NCBI RefSeq assembly: GCF_019024325.1
Contig: NZ_JAFNJS010000009.1
Coordinates: forward strand, 1-64,000
Direction of reading: 5' to 3'
Source of the DNA: Falsiroseomonas tokyonensis
Lineage (GTDB): Bacteria; Pseudomonadota; Alphaproteobacteria; Acetobacterales; Acetobacteraceae
DNA: 64,000 nt
Below are positions 8,610 through 17,853 of the stretch, in pieces. The first letter of the stretch is position 1; the number at the start of each line of letters is the position of its first letter. Position numbers and translations under genes: made by a program. The notes below the pieces were generated by a model, which was not told where the DNA came from, did not search any database, and worked only from the letters and a program-made list of their open reading frames with translations.

Positions 8610-9581
8610 ATGACCAAGGTCCATGTCATCCACGAGAACGACGCCTGGGTAGAGCCGCTGCGCAGCGCCTTCGCCAGCCTCGGCACGCCCTTCGAGGAAT
8701 GGTTCCTGGACCGCGGCGTGCTCGACCTGAACCGGCCGCCGCCGCCCGGCGTCTTCTACAACCGGATGAGCGCCTCCTCCCACACCCGCGGCCATATCTA
8801 CGCGCCGGAATACGCCGGCGCCGTGATCGAACAGCTGGAACGGCACAACCGCCCCCTGGTGAACGGCCGGCGCGCGCTTCAGCTCGAACTTTCGAAGGTC
8901 GCGCAATACCAGGCGCTGTCCCTCCACGGCATCCCCACGCCCGCCACCCTCGCCGTGGTCGGCCGCGAGAACATTCCCGAAGCCGCCGCCAAGCTCGGCT
9001 ACCCGCTGATCCTCAAGCACAACCGCGCCGGTAAAGGCCTCGGCGTCCGCCTGGTGCGCAGCGAAGCCGGGCTTCGCGAAGCCCTCGCCTTGCTCGACGT
9101 CACCGCGGATTCCGAAGCCCACCCGCGCGACGGCATCTGGCTGGTGCAGCGCTACATCGAAGCTGCAGCCCCCTTCATCACCCGCGCCGAATTCGTCGGC
9201 GGGCGCTTCCTGTATGCCGTGCAGGTCGATACCTCCGAAGGCTTCGAACTCTGCCCCGCCGACGCCTGCAACATCGGCGAAGGCGCCGCCTGCCCGGCCG
9301 TCGCCCCCACCCACAAGTTCAACATCCTGGAAAACTTCCAGCACCCCCTGATCCACCGCATGGAAGCCTTCCTGCTGGCCAACCACATCGGCGTCGGCGC
9401 CATCGAATTCATCACCGACACCCAAGGCCAAACCTTCGCCTACGACGTGAACACCAACACCAACTACAACGCCGAAGCGGAATCCCGCGCCGGCCGCACC
9501 GGCCCCCAAACCGGCATGGGCGCCATCGCCGCGCACCTGACGGCGCTGCTGCGTCGCGAGGCACTGGCGGCGGCGGCGTGA
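8610..9581 (+). CDS. ATP-grasp ligase (RimK-like)
   Basis: This is a 323-residue protein of the ATP-grasp fold. The ATG at 8610 starts MTKVHVIHENDAW and has a purine-rich site at 8594-8600; longer in-frame starts would run back into the phosphoesterase gene. The N-terminal pre-ATP-grasp part has GVFYNRMSASSHTRGH. The ATP-binding part has LILKHNRAGKGLGVRLVRS, the basic glycine-rich loop, then GIWLVQRYIEAA, FITRAEFVGGRFLYAV and the metal-binding end AIEFITD...YDVNTNTNYN. Relatives ligate an amino acid to a carboxylate, but the substrates here are unknown. The gene sits alone between the phosphoesterase and a hairpin array. Confidence 0.75.
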   Translation: MTKVHVIHENDAWVEPLRSAFASLGTPFEEWFLDRGVLDLNRPPPPGVFYNRMSASSHTRGHIYAPEYAGAVIEQLERHNRPLVNGRRALQLELSKVAQYQALSLHGIPTPATLAVVGRENIPEAAAKLGYPLILKHNRAGKGLGVRLVRSEAGLREALALLDVTADSEAHPRDGIWLVQRYIEAAAPFITRAEFVGGRFLYAVQVDTSEGFELCPADACNIGEGAACPAVAPTHKFNILENFQHPLIHRMEAFLLANHIGVGAIEFITDTQGQTFAYDVNTNTNYNAEAESRAGRTGPQTGMGAIAAHLTALLRREALAAAA

Positions 9582-9603
9582 GGGGGGCGGACGCCAGGTG
9601 ATT

Positions 9604-9813
9604 GCAGGGGGACGCTGTCCCCCTGCACCCCCTGCCAAGGGGCAGTGGCCCCTTGGAACCCTTGAATCTTGAGCAGGAATGGAGAGGGGGCCGGAGCGAC
9701 CGCATGATCTGCGGTACCGCGGGCCCCCTCTCCATTCCTGCTCAAAGGTCCTGAGGTCCAGGAGGCCACTGCCTCCTGGCGGGAGGGGTGCGGGGAGGGC
9801 AGAGCCCTCCCTG
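9604..9813 (+). repeat. Hairpin-array intergenic element, copy 1
   Basis: Five stem-loops lie in a row: 9604-9626 (GCAGGGGGA arms), 9635-9656 (CCAAGGGGC arms), the central repeat with perfect 22-bp arms at 9671-9692 and 9722-9743 around a 29-nt loop, 9758-9779 (CCAGGAGGC arms) and about 9793-9811 (GGGAGGGC arms). The same array recurs in reverse at 41824-42037. There is no coding potential beyond chance. The element fills most of the 425-bp gap between the ATP-grasp gene and rpmI. The family is not one I can name. Confidence 0.85.
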
Positions 9814-9942
9814 CGAACCACCCAGCGCCAGCCACCCTCTCGCTTGCGCCCCGCGCTTCGCGCCGCTACAAGCCGCGCTCCGCGAGTCATGGCCTCTGGT
9901 TGGGCATGCCTGGCCGCGGATACGTGTCCTTGCCGCATGGTG

Positions 9943-10001
9943 CGGTCTGGTTCTCTGAGAGGGGGGCTGGGGTGAGTGGGACCGGCCAGACCGAGTGGAG
10001 G
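9943..10001 (+). promoter_or_regulatory. Leader stem-loop next to the rpmI ribosome binding site
   Basis: CGGTCTGG at 9943-9950 pairs perfectly with CCAGACCG at 9986-9993, ending 1 nt before the rpmI Shine-Dalgarno region (gtggagg, 9995-10001). In several bacteria the L35-L20 operon is repressed when L20 binds its own leader. A role here is inferred from position. No infC precedes rpmI in this window, so the leader belongs to a two-gene rpmI-rplT unit. Confidence 0.35.
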
Positions 10002-10006
10002 TCCAA

Positions 10007-10213
10007 ATGCCCAAGATGAAGACCAAGTCGAGCGTGAAGAAGCGCTTCACGTTGACGGCGTCCGGCCGTGTGAAGGCGGGTGTGGGCAACAAGCGCCACA
10101 TGCTGACGGCGAAGACGAACAAGATGAAGCGGCAGAACCGCGGCACGTTCCTGCTGCCGAAGCAGGACAGTGACACGGTGAAGCAGTGGATGCCTTACGG
10201 TTCGAGCCGGTAA
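10007..10213 (+). CDS. rpmI: 50S ribosomal protein L35
   Basis: This is a 68-residue basic protein of the large ribosomal subunit. It starts [20 protein letters not shown] and has the conserved KRHML and KRQNRG segments. The ATG at 10007 is preferred over an in-frame ATG 12 bp upstream because it gives the universal MPKMKTKS start and has gtggagg 6-12 nt upstream. rplT follows after 15 bp, the usual pair. The gene that usually precedes it, infC, is not here. Confidence 0.97.
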   Translation: MPKMKTKSSVKKRFTLTASGRVKAGVGNKRHMLTAKTNKMKRQNRGTFLLPKQDSDTVKQWMPYGSSR

Positions 10214-10228
10214 GGGGGGATCTGAGCC

Positions 10229-10594
10229 ATGGCACGTGTGAAGCGCGGCGTAACCAAGCACGCCCGTCACAAGAAGGTCCTCAAGCTCGCCAAGGGCTAT
10301 GTCGGCCGGTCTTCCACCGCCTATCGTCCCGCCCTGGAGCGGGTCGAGAAGGCGCTGCAGTATGCCTATCGCGACCGTCGCAACAAGAAGCGTGAGTTCC
10401 GGGGTCTGTGGATCCAGCGCATCAATGCGGCTGTGCGCGAGCATGGCATTACCTATTCCCGCTTCATGGCGGGCATCAAGGCGGCGAACATCGAGATCGA
10501 CCGCAAGGTGCTGGCGGCGCTGGCCTATGATGATGCGGCGGGTTTTGCGGCCATCGTCGAGAAGGCGAAGGGCGCCCTCCCCGCGCAGGCCTGA
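10229..10594 (+). CDS. rplT: 50S ribosomal protein L20
   Basis: This is the 121-residue large-subunit assembly protein. [56 protein letters not shown] and the globular C-terminal part with RKVLAALA are all present. It lies 15 bp after rpmI. A stem-loop with a short T-run follows the stop and separates it from pheS. Confidence 0.97.
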   Translation: MARVKRGVTKHARHKKVLKLAKGYVGRSSTAYRPALERVEKALQYAYRDRRNKKREFRGLWIQRINAAVREHGITYSRFMAGIKAANIEIDRKVLAALAYDDAAGFAAIVEKAKGALPAQA

Positions 10595-10627
10595 ACCATT
10601 CGGTTCGGACTGAAGACCAAACAGGAG

Positions 10628-10653
10628 GGCCGTCCCGCAGGGGGCGGCCTTTT
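10628..10653 (+). terminator. Rho-independent terminator or attenuator between rplT and pheS
   Basis: A 9-bp stem (GGCCGTCCC at 10628-10636 with GGGGCGGCC at 10641-10649, one G-U pair, GCAG loop) is followed by TTTT. It ends 19 bp before the pheS start. The short T-run suggests partial termination, so pheST may be read both from rplT and from its own start. No leader peptide rich in Phe codons is visible. Confidence 0.6.
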
Positions 10654-10671
10654 CCGTATCCGGATGCTGGC

Positions 10672-11760
10672 ATGATGACGGACGATTTGGCGGCACTGCG
10701 GCAGGAAGCGGAGGCGGCGCTGGCGGGCGCTCAGGATCTGCGAGCGCTCGATGCGGTGCGGGTGGCGGTGCTCGGCAAGTCCGGCAGCCTGAGTGGGCTG
10801 CTGAAGGGGCTGGGTGCCGTTCCCGCCGACCAGCGGAAGGAACGCGGCGCTGCGCTGAACCGCCTCAAAGGTGAGGTCGAGGCGCTGCTGGAAACTCGAA
10901 AAGCGGCGCTGGAGGCGGCGGCGCTGGAGGCGCGGCTGAAGGCGGAGCGGCTGGATGTGTCGCTGCCGCCGCGGCCCTTCGCGCCGGGCACGGCGGCGGA
11001 GGGTGGGATTCACCCGATCAGCCGGACGATCGAGGAGCTGACCGCGATCTTCGGTAGCATGGGTTTTCGCGTCGTCGAGGGGCCGGATATCGAGGGCGAC
11101 TGGTACAATTTCGGCGCGCTGAACATCCCGGACCATCACCCGGCGCGGCAGGACCACGATACGTTTTACATGCCGGGGACGGATGCGGCGGGGCAGCGGC
11201 TTGTGCTGCGGACGCAGACCTCGCCCCTGCAGATCCGCACCATGCTGGGCGAGCAGCCGCCCATCCGCATCATCGCGCCGGGCCGCACCTATCGCGCCGA
11301 CCATGATGCGACGCACAGCCCGATGTTCCACCAGGTGGAGGGGCTGGTGATCGACCGCGGGATCACGCTCGGCCATCTGAAGGGCTGCCTGACCGACTTT
11401 CTCCGAGCTTTCTTCGGCATCAGTGATCTGCCGGTGCGGTTTCGCAGCAGCTACTTCCCGTTCACCGAACCGTCGATGGAAGTGGACATCGGCTGGAACA
11501 AGAAGACCGGCGAGCTCGGCGGTGGCGGCGATTGGCTGGAGATTCTGGGCAGCGGCATGGTGCATCCGAAGGTGCTGGCCAATTGCGGGCTGGACCCGCG
11601 CGAATGGCAGGGCTTTGCCTTTGGCATGGGGATCGAGCGCATCACCATGCTGAAGCACGGCATGCCCGACCTGCGCCCCTTCTACGAAAGCGATCTGCGC
11701 TGGCTGCGGCATTGGGCGGCGGACCCGCTGGCGCCGGCCAGCCTGCATGAGGGGATCTGA
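10672..11760 (+). CDS. pheS: Phenylalanyl-tRNA synthetase alpha subunit
   Basis: This is the catalytic alpha chain of the (alpha-beta)2 enzyme that charges tRNA-Phe. The 362-residue protein has an N-terminal coiled-coil arm (about 1-85) and the class II core: VVEGPDIEGDWYNFGALNIP, RTQTSPLQIRTM (motif 2 region), MFHQVEGLVID and motif 3 FAFGMGIERITMLKHGMPDLR. It begins MMTDD, so translation could start at 10672 or 10675. pheT begins 3 bp after its stop, so the pair is coupled. Confidence 0.97.
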   Translation: MMTDDLAALRQEAEAALAGAQDLRALDAVRVAVLGKSGSLSGLLKGLGAVPADQRKERGAALNRLKGEVEALLETRKAALEAAALEARLKAERLDVSLPPRPFAPGTAAEGGIHPISRTIEELTAIFGSMGFRVVEGPDIEGDWYNFGALNIPDHHPARQDHDTFYMPGTDAAGQRLVLRTQTSPLQIRTMLGEQPPIRIIAPGRTYRADHDATHSPMFHQVEGLVIDRGITLGHLKGCLTDFLRAFFGISDLPVRFRSSYFPFTEPSMEVDIGWNKKTGELGGGGDWLEILGSGMVHPKVLANCGLDPREWQGFAFGMGIERITMLKHGMPDLRPFYESDLRWLRHWAADPLAPASLHEGI

Positions 11761-11763
11761 GCG

Positions 11764-14265
11764 ATGAAGTTTCCCCTGAGCTGGCTGCGCGAGCATCTGG
11801 AGACGGATGCGACGCTGGAGACGATTTCCACGACGCTGTCGGCCATCGGCATCGAGGTCGAGGGCATCGAGGACAAGGCGGCGGCGCTCGGCAGTTTCCG
11901 GATCGCCCGCGTGATCGAGGCGGTGCGGCACCCGAATGCCGACCGGCTGCGGCAGCTGCGCGTGGATGTGGGCGATGGGCGCGAGCTGTCCGTGGTCTGT
12001 GGCGCGCCGAATGCGCGGACGGGCATGAAGGGCGTGCTGGCGGTGCCGGGCGATTTCATCCCGGGCACGGGCATCACGCTGAAGCTCGGCGAGATTCGTG
12101 GCGTGAAGTCCGAGGCGATGATGCTCTCCTCGCGGGAGATGGGCCTCGGAGACGATCATTCGGGCATCGTGGACCTGCCGGAGGATGCGCCGGTTGGCGC
12201 CAGCTATGTGAAGTGGGCTGGCCTCGACGACCCGGTGATCGAGATCAAGGTCACGCCCAACCGGGGCGACGCGCTTTCCGTTCGCGGCATTGCGCGGGAC
12301 CTGGCGGCGGCGGGCCTCGGCACGCTGAAGCCTTGGGAGGTGGCGCCCGTGACGCCCGCCTATCCGGCGCCGTTGCAGTGGCGCATTGCCGATCCGCGCG
12401 CCTGCACCTGGGTGCTGGGGCGCGCGGTGCGCGGCGTGAAGAACGGGCCGTCGCCGCAGTGGCTTCAGGACCGGCTGGTGGCGATCGGGCTGCGGCCGAT
12501 CAGCGCGCTGGTCGATATCACCAACTACTTCACCTTCGCCGTCGGCCGGCCGCTGCATGTCTTCGACGTGTCCAAGGTTGCGGGCACCGAGCTGACCATG
12601 CGCATGGCCCGGGCCGGCGAGGAGCTGCTGGCGCTGAACGGCAAGACCTATGCGCTGACCGAGGAAGACGGCGTCATCGCCGATGCGAATGGCGCGGAGG
12701 CGCTGGGCGGCATCATCGGTGGTGAGCATTCGGGCTGCGATGAGGCCACCACCGAATGCTTTATCGAATGCGCGCTCTTCGACCCGGTGCGCATCGCGCT
12801 GTCGGGCCGCCGGCATGATGTGCGCACCGATGCCCGCTCCCGCTTCGAACGCGGCATCGACCCGGCGCTGCTGCCCAAGGCGCTGGAGGCCGCGACGCGG
12901 ATGATCCAGGAGCTGTGTGGCGGCGAGGCTTCGGAGATTTCCGAAGCCGGCGCCCAGCCCGCCTGGCAGCGCGAAGCCACGCTGCGCTTCGCCCGGGTGC
13001 GCGACCTCGGCGGGCTGGACCTGCCGGAAGACGAGATCGTCGGTCGCCTCACCCGCCTCGGCTTCGCCGTGACGCGGCGCGAGGCGGATCGCGTGACGGT
13101 CGCCGTGCCGTCCTGGCGCAACGACATCGCCGGCGCCGGCGCGCTGGCGCAGGACCCGTCCCTGCCCGCGGACCGCGCGCGCATCGCCGCCGAAGGCTGC
13201 GCCGAGATTGAGCCGGAATGCGACCTGGTGGAGGAGGTGCTGCGCCTCGGCGGGCTGGATGCCGTGCCGGCGGTCTCGCTGCCCGTGACCTCCGCCGTGC
13301 CGCGCCCGGCGCTGTCGGCGAAGCAGGTGCGCGCGGCGCTGGCGCGGCGGGTGCTGGCTTCGCGCGGCATGCAGGATTGCGTGACCTACGGCTTCCTGGA
13401 CCGCGCCACGGCGGCGCTGTTCGGCCCGGCTGCGGAGCAGCCTGGAACATGGTCTCCGCCGGATGCGCTGCACCTGGAAAATCCCATCGCCAGCGACCTG
13501 GACCAGATGCGGCCGACGCCGGTGGCCTCCCTCGCCATGGCCGCCGCCCGCAATGCGGCCCGCGGCTTTGCGGATGTCGCGCTGGGCGAGATCGGCGGTG
13601 CCTATCGCGATCCGGCAGCAGGCGTCAGCCAGCTCGCCGTCGCCGCCGGGGTTCGCGCGGGCCAGACGACGGCCAACTGGGCGGCGCCGGCGCGGCCCGT
13701 CGATGCGCTGGATGCGAAGGGCGATGCGCTGGCGGTGCTGGGTGCGCTGGGCGTGCCCATGGCGGCCGTGATGCTGACCACCGATGCGCCGGGCTTCTAC
13801 CACCCCGGCCGCTCCGGCGTGCTCCGCCAGGGGCCGAAGACGGTGCTGGCCACCTTCGGCGAGCTGCACCCGCAGGTGGTGAAGGCGCTCGGCCTGGCCG
13901 GGCCCGTGGTGGCCTTCGAGGTCTTCCTCGATGCGATCGCGGAGCCGAAGCGCCGCAAGAAGGGCCTGCCGGACCTGCCCGCCTTCCAGCCGCTGAAGCG
14001 GGACTTCGCCTTCGTGGTGGATGCGTCGGTGCCGGCGGAGCAGCTGCTGCGCGCCGCCCGCAATGCCGACAAGACGCTGGTCAGCGAGGTCACCCTCTTC
14101 GACCGCTACGCCGGCGAGCGGATGGCTGAAGGAAAGATCAGCTTGGCCATCCAGGCCACGCTGCAGCCGCGCGAGCGCACCCTGACCGATGCGGAGATCG
14201 AGGCGGTGACGGCCAAGATCGTCGCCGCGGTGGCGAAGGCGACTGGCGCGGTGCTACGAGGGTAG
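11764..14265 (+). CDS. pheT: Phenylalanyl-tRNA synthetase beta subunit
   Basis: This is the 833-residue beta chain that supports tRNA binding and editing. In order: the N-terminal MKFPLSWLREHL, the tRNA-binding EMAP-like domain (about 40-155), the B3/B4 editing domain (about 210-380), the B5 domain (about 405-480), the catalytic-like core (FLDR, LENPIASDLDQMRPT) and the FDX-ACB anticodon-binding domain at the end (PLKRDFAFVVD, VTLFDRYAG). A 25-residue insertion after SWRNDIAGAG (ALAQDPSLPADRARIAAEGCAEIEPECD) is slightly unusual within the B5 region. It is co-transcribed with pheS. Confidence 0.97.
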   Translation: MKFPLSWLREHLETDATLETISTTLSAIGIEVEGIEDKAAALGSFRIARVIEAVRHPNADRLRQLRVDVGDGRELSVVCGAPNARTGMKGVLAVPGDFIPGTGITLKLGEIRGVKSEAMMLSSREMGLGDDHSGIVDLPEDAPVGASYVKWAGLDDPVIEIKVTPNRGDALSVRGIARDLAAAGLGTLKPWEVAPVTPAYPAPLQWRIADPRACTWVLGRAVRGVKNGPSPQWLQDRLVAIGLRPISALVDITNYFTFAVGRPLHVFDVSKVAGTELTMRMARAGEELLALNGKTYALTEEDGVIADANGAEALGGIIGGEHSGCDEATTECFIECALFDPVRIALSGRRHDVRTDARSRFERGIDPALLPKALEAATRMIQELCGGEASEISEAGAQPAWQREATLRFARVRDLGGLDLPEDEIVGRLTRLGFAVTRREADRVTVAVPSWRNDIAGAGALAQDPSLPADRARIAAEGCAEIEPECDLVEEVLRLGGLDAVPAVSLPVTSAVPRPALSAKQVRAALARRVLASRGMQDCVTYGFLDRATAALFGPAAEQPGTWSPPDALHLENPIASDLDQMRPTPVASLAMAAARNAARGFADVALGEIGGAYRDPAAGVSQLAVAAGVRAGQTTANWAAPARPVDALDAKGDALAVLGALGVPMAAVMLTTDAPGFYHPGRSGVLRQGPKTVLATFGELHPQVVKALGLAGPVVAFEVFLDAIAEPKRRKKGLPDLPAFQPLKRDFAFVVDASVPAEQLLRAARNADKTLVSEVTLFDRYAGERMAEGKISLAIQATLQPRERTLTDAEIEAVTAKIVAAVAKATGAVLRG

Positions 14266-14281
14266 CCGGCAGGGGTCTGCG

Positions 14282-14698
14282 ATGGGCCGGGTCGTTTCGG
14301 TGCAGGTGGATGCGGAGGGCCGGCTGGTACTGCCGGAGGAAGTCCGCGCCGCGCTGGGCGTGCAGGGCGGGGGTGAAGTGCTGGTGCAGGCGCACGACGG
14401 CCGCCTGCATATCCGCCCGCGCGACGCCGCCATCCGCGATGCCCAGGCCATGGTGGCCTCCATGGTCCCCGCCGGCCTCAGCCTGCAGCTGATGCCTCGG
14501 CATCGGCGACCTCGACCTGCAGAGCTGGAACATCCTGGCCGGCCCCGCCGGCCTGCCGGCCGATCTCGCCGCCCGCACCCAGGACCTGCTGCGCCGCGCC
14601 AGCGCCCATCCGGGGCTGGAGGAGAAGCTGCGCAGCAACGGCCTGCTGGCCCTGCCGGCCCTGGACCCCGCGTCGACCCGCGCCCGCATCCTGGCTGA
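14282..14698 (+). CDS. AbrB/MazE-type DNA-binding protein with an aberrant C-terminus
   Basis: Residues 1-52 form a SpoVT/AbrB swapped-hairpin domain ([43 protein letters not shown]). In antitoxins of this type a short helix follows that reads like [19 protein letters not shown], as here, and then VDELIAERR. In this gene the sequence instead runs from about residue 68 into the wrong frame of a degraded transporter gene, giving a long Arg/Pro-rich tail with no family look. No toxin gene follows. It is probably an antitoxin relic broken by recombination. It is downstream of pheT by 16 bp. Confidence 0.55.
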   Translation: MGRVVSVQVDAEGRLVLPEEVRAALGVQGGGEVLVQAHDGRLHIRPRDAAIRDAQAMVASMVPAGLSLQLMPRHRRPRPAELEHPGRPRRPAGRSRRPHPGPAAPRQRPSGAGGEAAQQRPAGPAGPGPRVDPRPHPG

Positions 14699-14750
14699 CC
14701 GGCCGCGCTGGCAGGAAATGGTCCAGATCAGCGGCGCGCGGATCGAGTAG
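14493..14750 (+). pseudogene. C-terminal remnant of a Bug-family (TctC-like) binding protein
   Basis: Frame 14493-14750 (TGA immediately upstream at 14490-14492, TAG stop at 14748-14750) reads [61 protein letters not shown]. This matches the last 80 or so residues of Bug proteins, where the usual form is 'SWNGLFAPAGTP...IA.RL...V..AL.DP...RL' and 'E..RWG.VV...G'. There is no start codon or N-terminal domain. It overlaps the aberrant tail of the AbrB-type gene in another frame, so the junction near 14490 is a fusion scar. Confidence 0.6.
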
Positions 14751-14853
14751 CCGGGGCGGCCAGGCCCGGAAAGGTTTGGACTTCGGCGGGTTCTGCCCTA
14801 TCTCCCGGGTGACGCAGGCGGGATTTCCCGCCATAGCCGGCGCCCGGAAGCAG

Positions 14854-16659
14854 ATGACCGAAACACCCCTCTCCCGCATCCGCAACTTCTCGATCATCGC
14901 CCATATCGACCATGGGAAATCGACCCTCGCGGACCGGCTGATCCAGACCACCGGCACGGTGGCGCTGCGCGACATGAAGGAACAGCTCCTCGACAATATG
15001 GAGCTGGAGCGGGAGCGCGGCATCACCATCAAGGCGCAGACGGTGCGCCTGCACTACAAGGCGAATGACGGCGAGACCTATGTCCTCAACCTGATGGACA
15101 CGCCGGGCCATGTCGACTTCGCCTATGAGGTGAGCCGCTCGCTCGCGGCCTGCGAGGGCAGCCTGCTCGTGGTCGATGCCTCCCAGGGCGTCGAGGCGCA
15201 GACGCTGGCCAATGTGTACCAGGCGCTGGACGCCGGGCATGAGATCGTGCCGGTGCTGAACAAGATTGACCTGCCCGCCGCCGAGCCCGACCGGGTGAAG
15301 CAGCAGATCGAGGATGTGATCGGCCTCGATGCCTCGGACGCCGTGATGATCTCGGCCAAGACCAGCCTGAACATCGAGGGCGTGCTGGAGGCCATCGTCA
15401 CCCGCCTGCCGCCGCCGACCGGCGATGCCGAGAAGACGCTGACCGCCCTGCTGGTGGACAGCTGGTACGATGCCTATCTCGGCGTGGTGGTGCTGGTGCG
15501 CGTGCGGGATGGGCGGCTCCGCAAGGGCATGAAGATCCGCATGATGTCGAACGGCACCGCCCATACGGTGGAGCAGGTCGGCGTCTTCACGCCCAAGATG
15601 GTGGCGGTGGAGAGCCTCGGCCCGGGCGAGATGGGCTATGTCACCGCCGCGATCAAAACCGTGGCTGACACCAATGTCGGCGACACGCTGACCGACGACC
15701 GCAACCCCGCCACCGAGGCCCTGCCCGGCTTCAAGCCCTCCATCCCCGTGGTCTGGTGCGGGCTGTACCCCGTGGATGCGGATGACTTCGAAAAGCTCCG
15801 CGAATCGGTTGGAAAACTGCGGCTGAACGACAGCAGCTTCCACTACGAGATGGAGAACAGCGCGGCGCTCGGCCTCGGCTATCGCTGCGGCTTTCTCGGC
15901 CTGCTGCACCTCGAGATCGTGCAGGAGCGACTGTCGCGCGAGTTCGACCTCGACCTGATCGCGACCGCACCCTCCGTCGTCTACAAGATCACCAAGACGA
16001 ACGGCGAGGAGATCGAGCTGCACAACCCGGCCGATATGCCGGACCCCAGCGTGATCGAGGAAATCAGCGAGCCCTGGATCAAGGCCACCATCATGGTGCC
16101 GGAGGAATATCTCGGCTCCGTCCTGACGCTCTGCAACGAACGCCGCGGCGAGCAGGTGGAGCTGACCTATGTCGGCACCCGCCCCATGGCGGTCTATCGC
16201 CTGCCGCTGAACGAGGTGGTCTTCGACTTCTACGACCGGCTGAAGTCGGTATCCCGCGGCTATGCCAGCTTCGATTACACGGTGGATGGCTACCAGGCGG
16301 GCGACCTGGTGAAGATCTCCATCCTGGTGAATGCGGAACCGGTCGATGCGCTGTCCTTCATGGCGCATCGCACCCAGGCGGACCGCCGCGGCCGGCAGAT
16401 CTGCGAGAAGCTGAAGGAGCTGATCCCGCGCCAGCTCTTCAAGATCCCGATCCAGGCCGCGATCGGCGGCCGCGTGATTGCGCGCGAGACGATCAGCGCC
16501 ATGTCGAAGGATGTGACCGCGAAGTGCTATGGCGGCGACATCAGCCGCAAGCGCAAGCTGTTGGATAAGCAGAAGGAAGGCAAGAAGCGGATGCGGCAGT
16601 TCGGCAAGGTCGAAATCCCGCAGAGCGCCTTCATCGCCGCCCTGAAGATGGATGCCTGA
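14854..16659 (+). CDS. lepA: Elongation factor 4 (LepA)
   Basis: LepA is a ribosome-bound translational GTPase involved in initiation and back-translocation under stress. The product is 601 residues. It has the P-loop AHIDHGKST at 16-24, the switch motif DTPGH, the NKID motif, EF-G-like domains III and V, and the family-specific C-terminal domain ([46 protein letters not shown]). The ATG at 14854 gives the usual [20 protein letters not shown] start; the open frame extends 26 codons upstream without similarity. Confidence 0.97.
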   Translation: MTETPLSRIRNFSIIAHIDHGKSTLADRLIQTTGTVALRDMKEQLLDNMELERERGITIKAQTVRLHYKANDGETYVLNLMDTPGHVDFAYEVSRSLAACEGSLLVVDASQGVEAQTLANVYQALDAGHEIVPVLNKIDLPAAEPDRVKQQIEDVIGLDASDAVMISAKTSLNIEGVLEAIVTRLPPPTGDAEKTLTALLVDSWYDAYLGVVVLVRVRDGRLRKGMKIRMMSNGTAHTVEQVGVFTPKMVAVESLGPGEMGYVTAAIKTVADTNVGDTLTDDRNPATEALPGFKPSIPVVWCGLYPVDADDFEKLRESVGKLRLNDSSFHYEMENSAALGLGYRCGFLGLLHLEIVQERLSREFDLDLIATAPSVVYKITKTNGEEIELHNPADMPDPSVIEEISEPWIKATIMVPEEYLGSVLTLCNERRGEQVELTYVGTRPMAVYRLPLNEVVFDFYDRLKSVSRGYASFDYTVDGYQAGDLVKISILVNAEPVDALSFMAHRTQADRRGRQICEKLKELIPRQLFKIPIQAAIGGRVIARETISAMSKDVTAKCYGGDISRKRKLLDKQKEGKKRMRQFGKVEIPQSAFIAALKMDA

Positions 16660-16697
16660 AACCCAACCCCCTGCCTGCCTGAGGGAACGAGACCAAG

Positions 16698-17678
16698 ATG
16701 ACCAAGATCGGTAAGCGGGGCCTTCTCGGCCTCGCCGGCGCAGCGCTTGCCGCCCCTGCCTTCGCCCAAGGGGCCTTCCCGACCCGCACCATCACCATGG
16801 TGGTGCCCTTCGCGGCGGGCGGACCGACCGATACCGTGGCGCGGCTGATCGCCCAGGCCATGAGCACCAATCTCGGCCAGACCGTGGTGGTGGAGAATGT
16901 CGGCGGCGCCGGCGGCACGCTGGGTGCGCAGCGCACCGCCCAGGCGCGGCCGGATGGCTACAATGTGCTGATGCACCACATCGGCATGGCGACCATCCCG
17001 ACGCTGTATCGCCGCCTGGCCTATGACCCGATCAATGGCTTCGAGACCATCGGCCTGGTGACCGAGGTGCCGATGACGCTGGTCGGCCGCAACGCCCTGC
17101 CCGCGCAGAACATGCAGGAGCTGGTGGCGCTGGTGAAGCGCGAGGGCGAGAAGCTCAACTACGCCAATGCCGGCATCGGCGCGGCCAGCCACCTGTGCGG
17201 CCTGCTGCTGATGCAGGCGATGGGCACGCGCATGACCACCGTGCCCTATCGCGGCACGGGTCCGGCCATGAACGACCTGCTGGCCGGTACCGTGGACCTG
17301 ATGTGCGACCAGACCACCAACACCACCGAGCAGATCAAGGCCGGCGGCATCCGCGCCTTCGCCGTCACCACCTCGGACCGCCTGGAATCCCTGCCGGACC
17401 TGCCCACCGCCGCACAGGGCGGGCTGCCGGGCTTCGAGGTCAGCGTGTGGCACGGCCTCTATGCGCCGAAGGGCACGCCGGCGCCGATCATCACGCGGCT
17501 GAACCAGGCACTGGTTGCGGCGCTGCAGGACCCGAATGTCGGCACCCGCTTCGCTGCGCTGGGCACCGCGCCGGTGCCGGTGGCGCGCGCGACGCCGGCG
17601 GCGCATCGCGAGTTCTGGCAGGCGGACATCGCCAAGTGGCGCCCGCTGATCCAGGCCGCCGGGCAGTACGCGGACTGA
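16698..17678 (+). CDS. Bug-family tripartite tricarboxylate transporter receptor
   Basis: This is a periplasmic receptor of the Bug (TctC) family, 326 residues. The signal peptide is about 1-24 (KRGLLGLAGAALAAPAFAQG). Family landmarks are PTRTITMVVPFAAGGPTDTVAR, the carboxylate-binding region, PDGYNVLMHH, LNYANAGIGAASHL, VPYRGTGPAMNDLLAG and the end SVWHGLYAPKGTPAP. No tctA or tctB membrane gene is adjacent. Many proteobacteria carry large numbers of such orphan receptors; the ligand is usually a di- or tricarboxylate or an aromatic acid, unknown here. It starts 38 bp after lepA. Confidence 0.88.
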   Translation: MTKIGKRGLLGLAGAALAAPAFAQGAFPTRTITMVVPFAAGGPTDTVARLIAQAMSTNLGQTVVVENVGGAGGTLGAQRTAQARPDGYNVLMHHIGMATIPTLYRRLAYDPINGFETIGLVTEVPMTLVGRNALPAQNMQELVALVKREGEKLNYANAGIGAASHLCGLLLMQAMGTRMTTVPYRGTGPAMNDLLAGTVDLMCDQTTNTTEQIKAGGIRAFAVTTSDRLESLPDLPTAAQGGLPGFEVSVWHGLYAPKGTPAPIITRLNQALVAALQDPNVGTRFAALGTAPVPVARATPAAHREFWQADIAKWRPLIQAAGQYAD

Positions 17679-17733
17679 TTTTTTGGGACGCTGCCGCGGG
17701 CGGGTGGCCAAGTGGGCCGCCCGGTTATCTAAG

Positions 17734-17848
17734 CCCTCCCCCGCAAGCGGGGGGTTGCGGCGCTGCCGCAACGCCGGAGGCTGGTTGGGTGGGGGGTAAG
17801 GTAGCGCCTACCCCCACCCCGACCCTCCCCCGCGAGCGGGGGAGGGAG
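17734..17848. repeat. CCCTCCCCC intergenic repeat, copy A (convergent junction)
   Basis: Two palindromic cores, CCCTCCCCCGC-aa-GCGGGGGG at 17734-17754 and ACCCTCCCCCGC-ga-GCGGGGGAGGG near 17822-17847, flank ggttgggtggggggtaa and its near-complement tacccccaccccg. The block therefore forms nested stem-loops. It fills the gap between two converging genes and probably serves as a two-way terminator. Related copies lie at 24422-24508, 37558-37586 and 62913-62948. Confidence 0.7.
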
Positions 17849-17853
17849 AGCGA

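Noticed and set aside
10600-10671. A Phe-codon leader peptide for attenuation of pheST
   Set aside because: The gap has a terminator-like stem but no short reading frame rich in Phe codons.
10525-13869. A 1114-codon minus-strand open frame opposite rplT-pheS-pheT
   Set aside because: Antisense shadow of conserved translation genes, with no domain-like composition.
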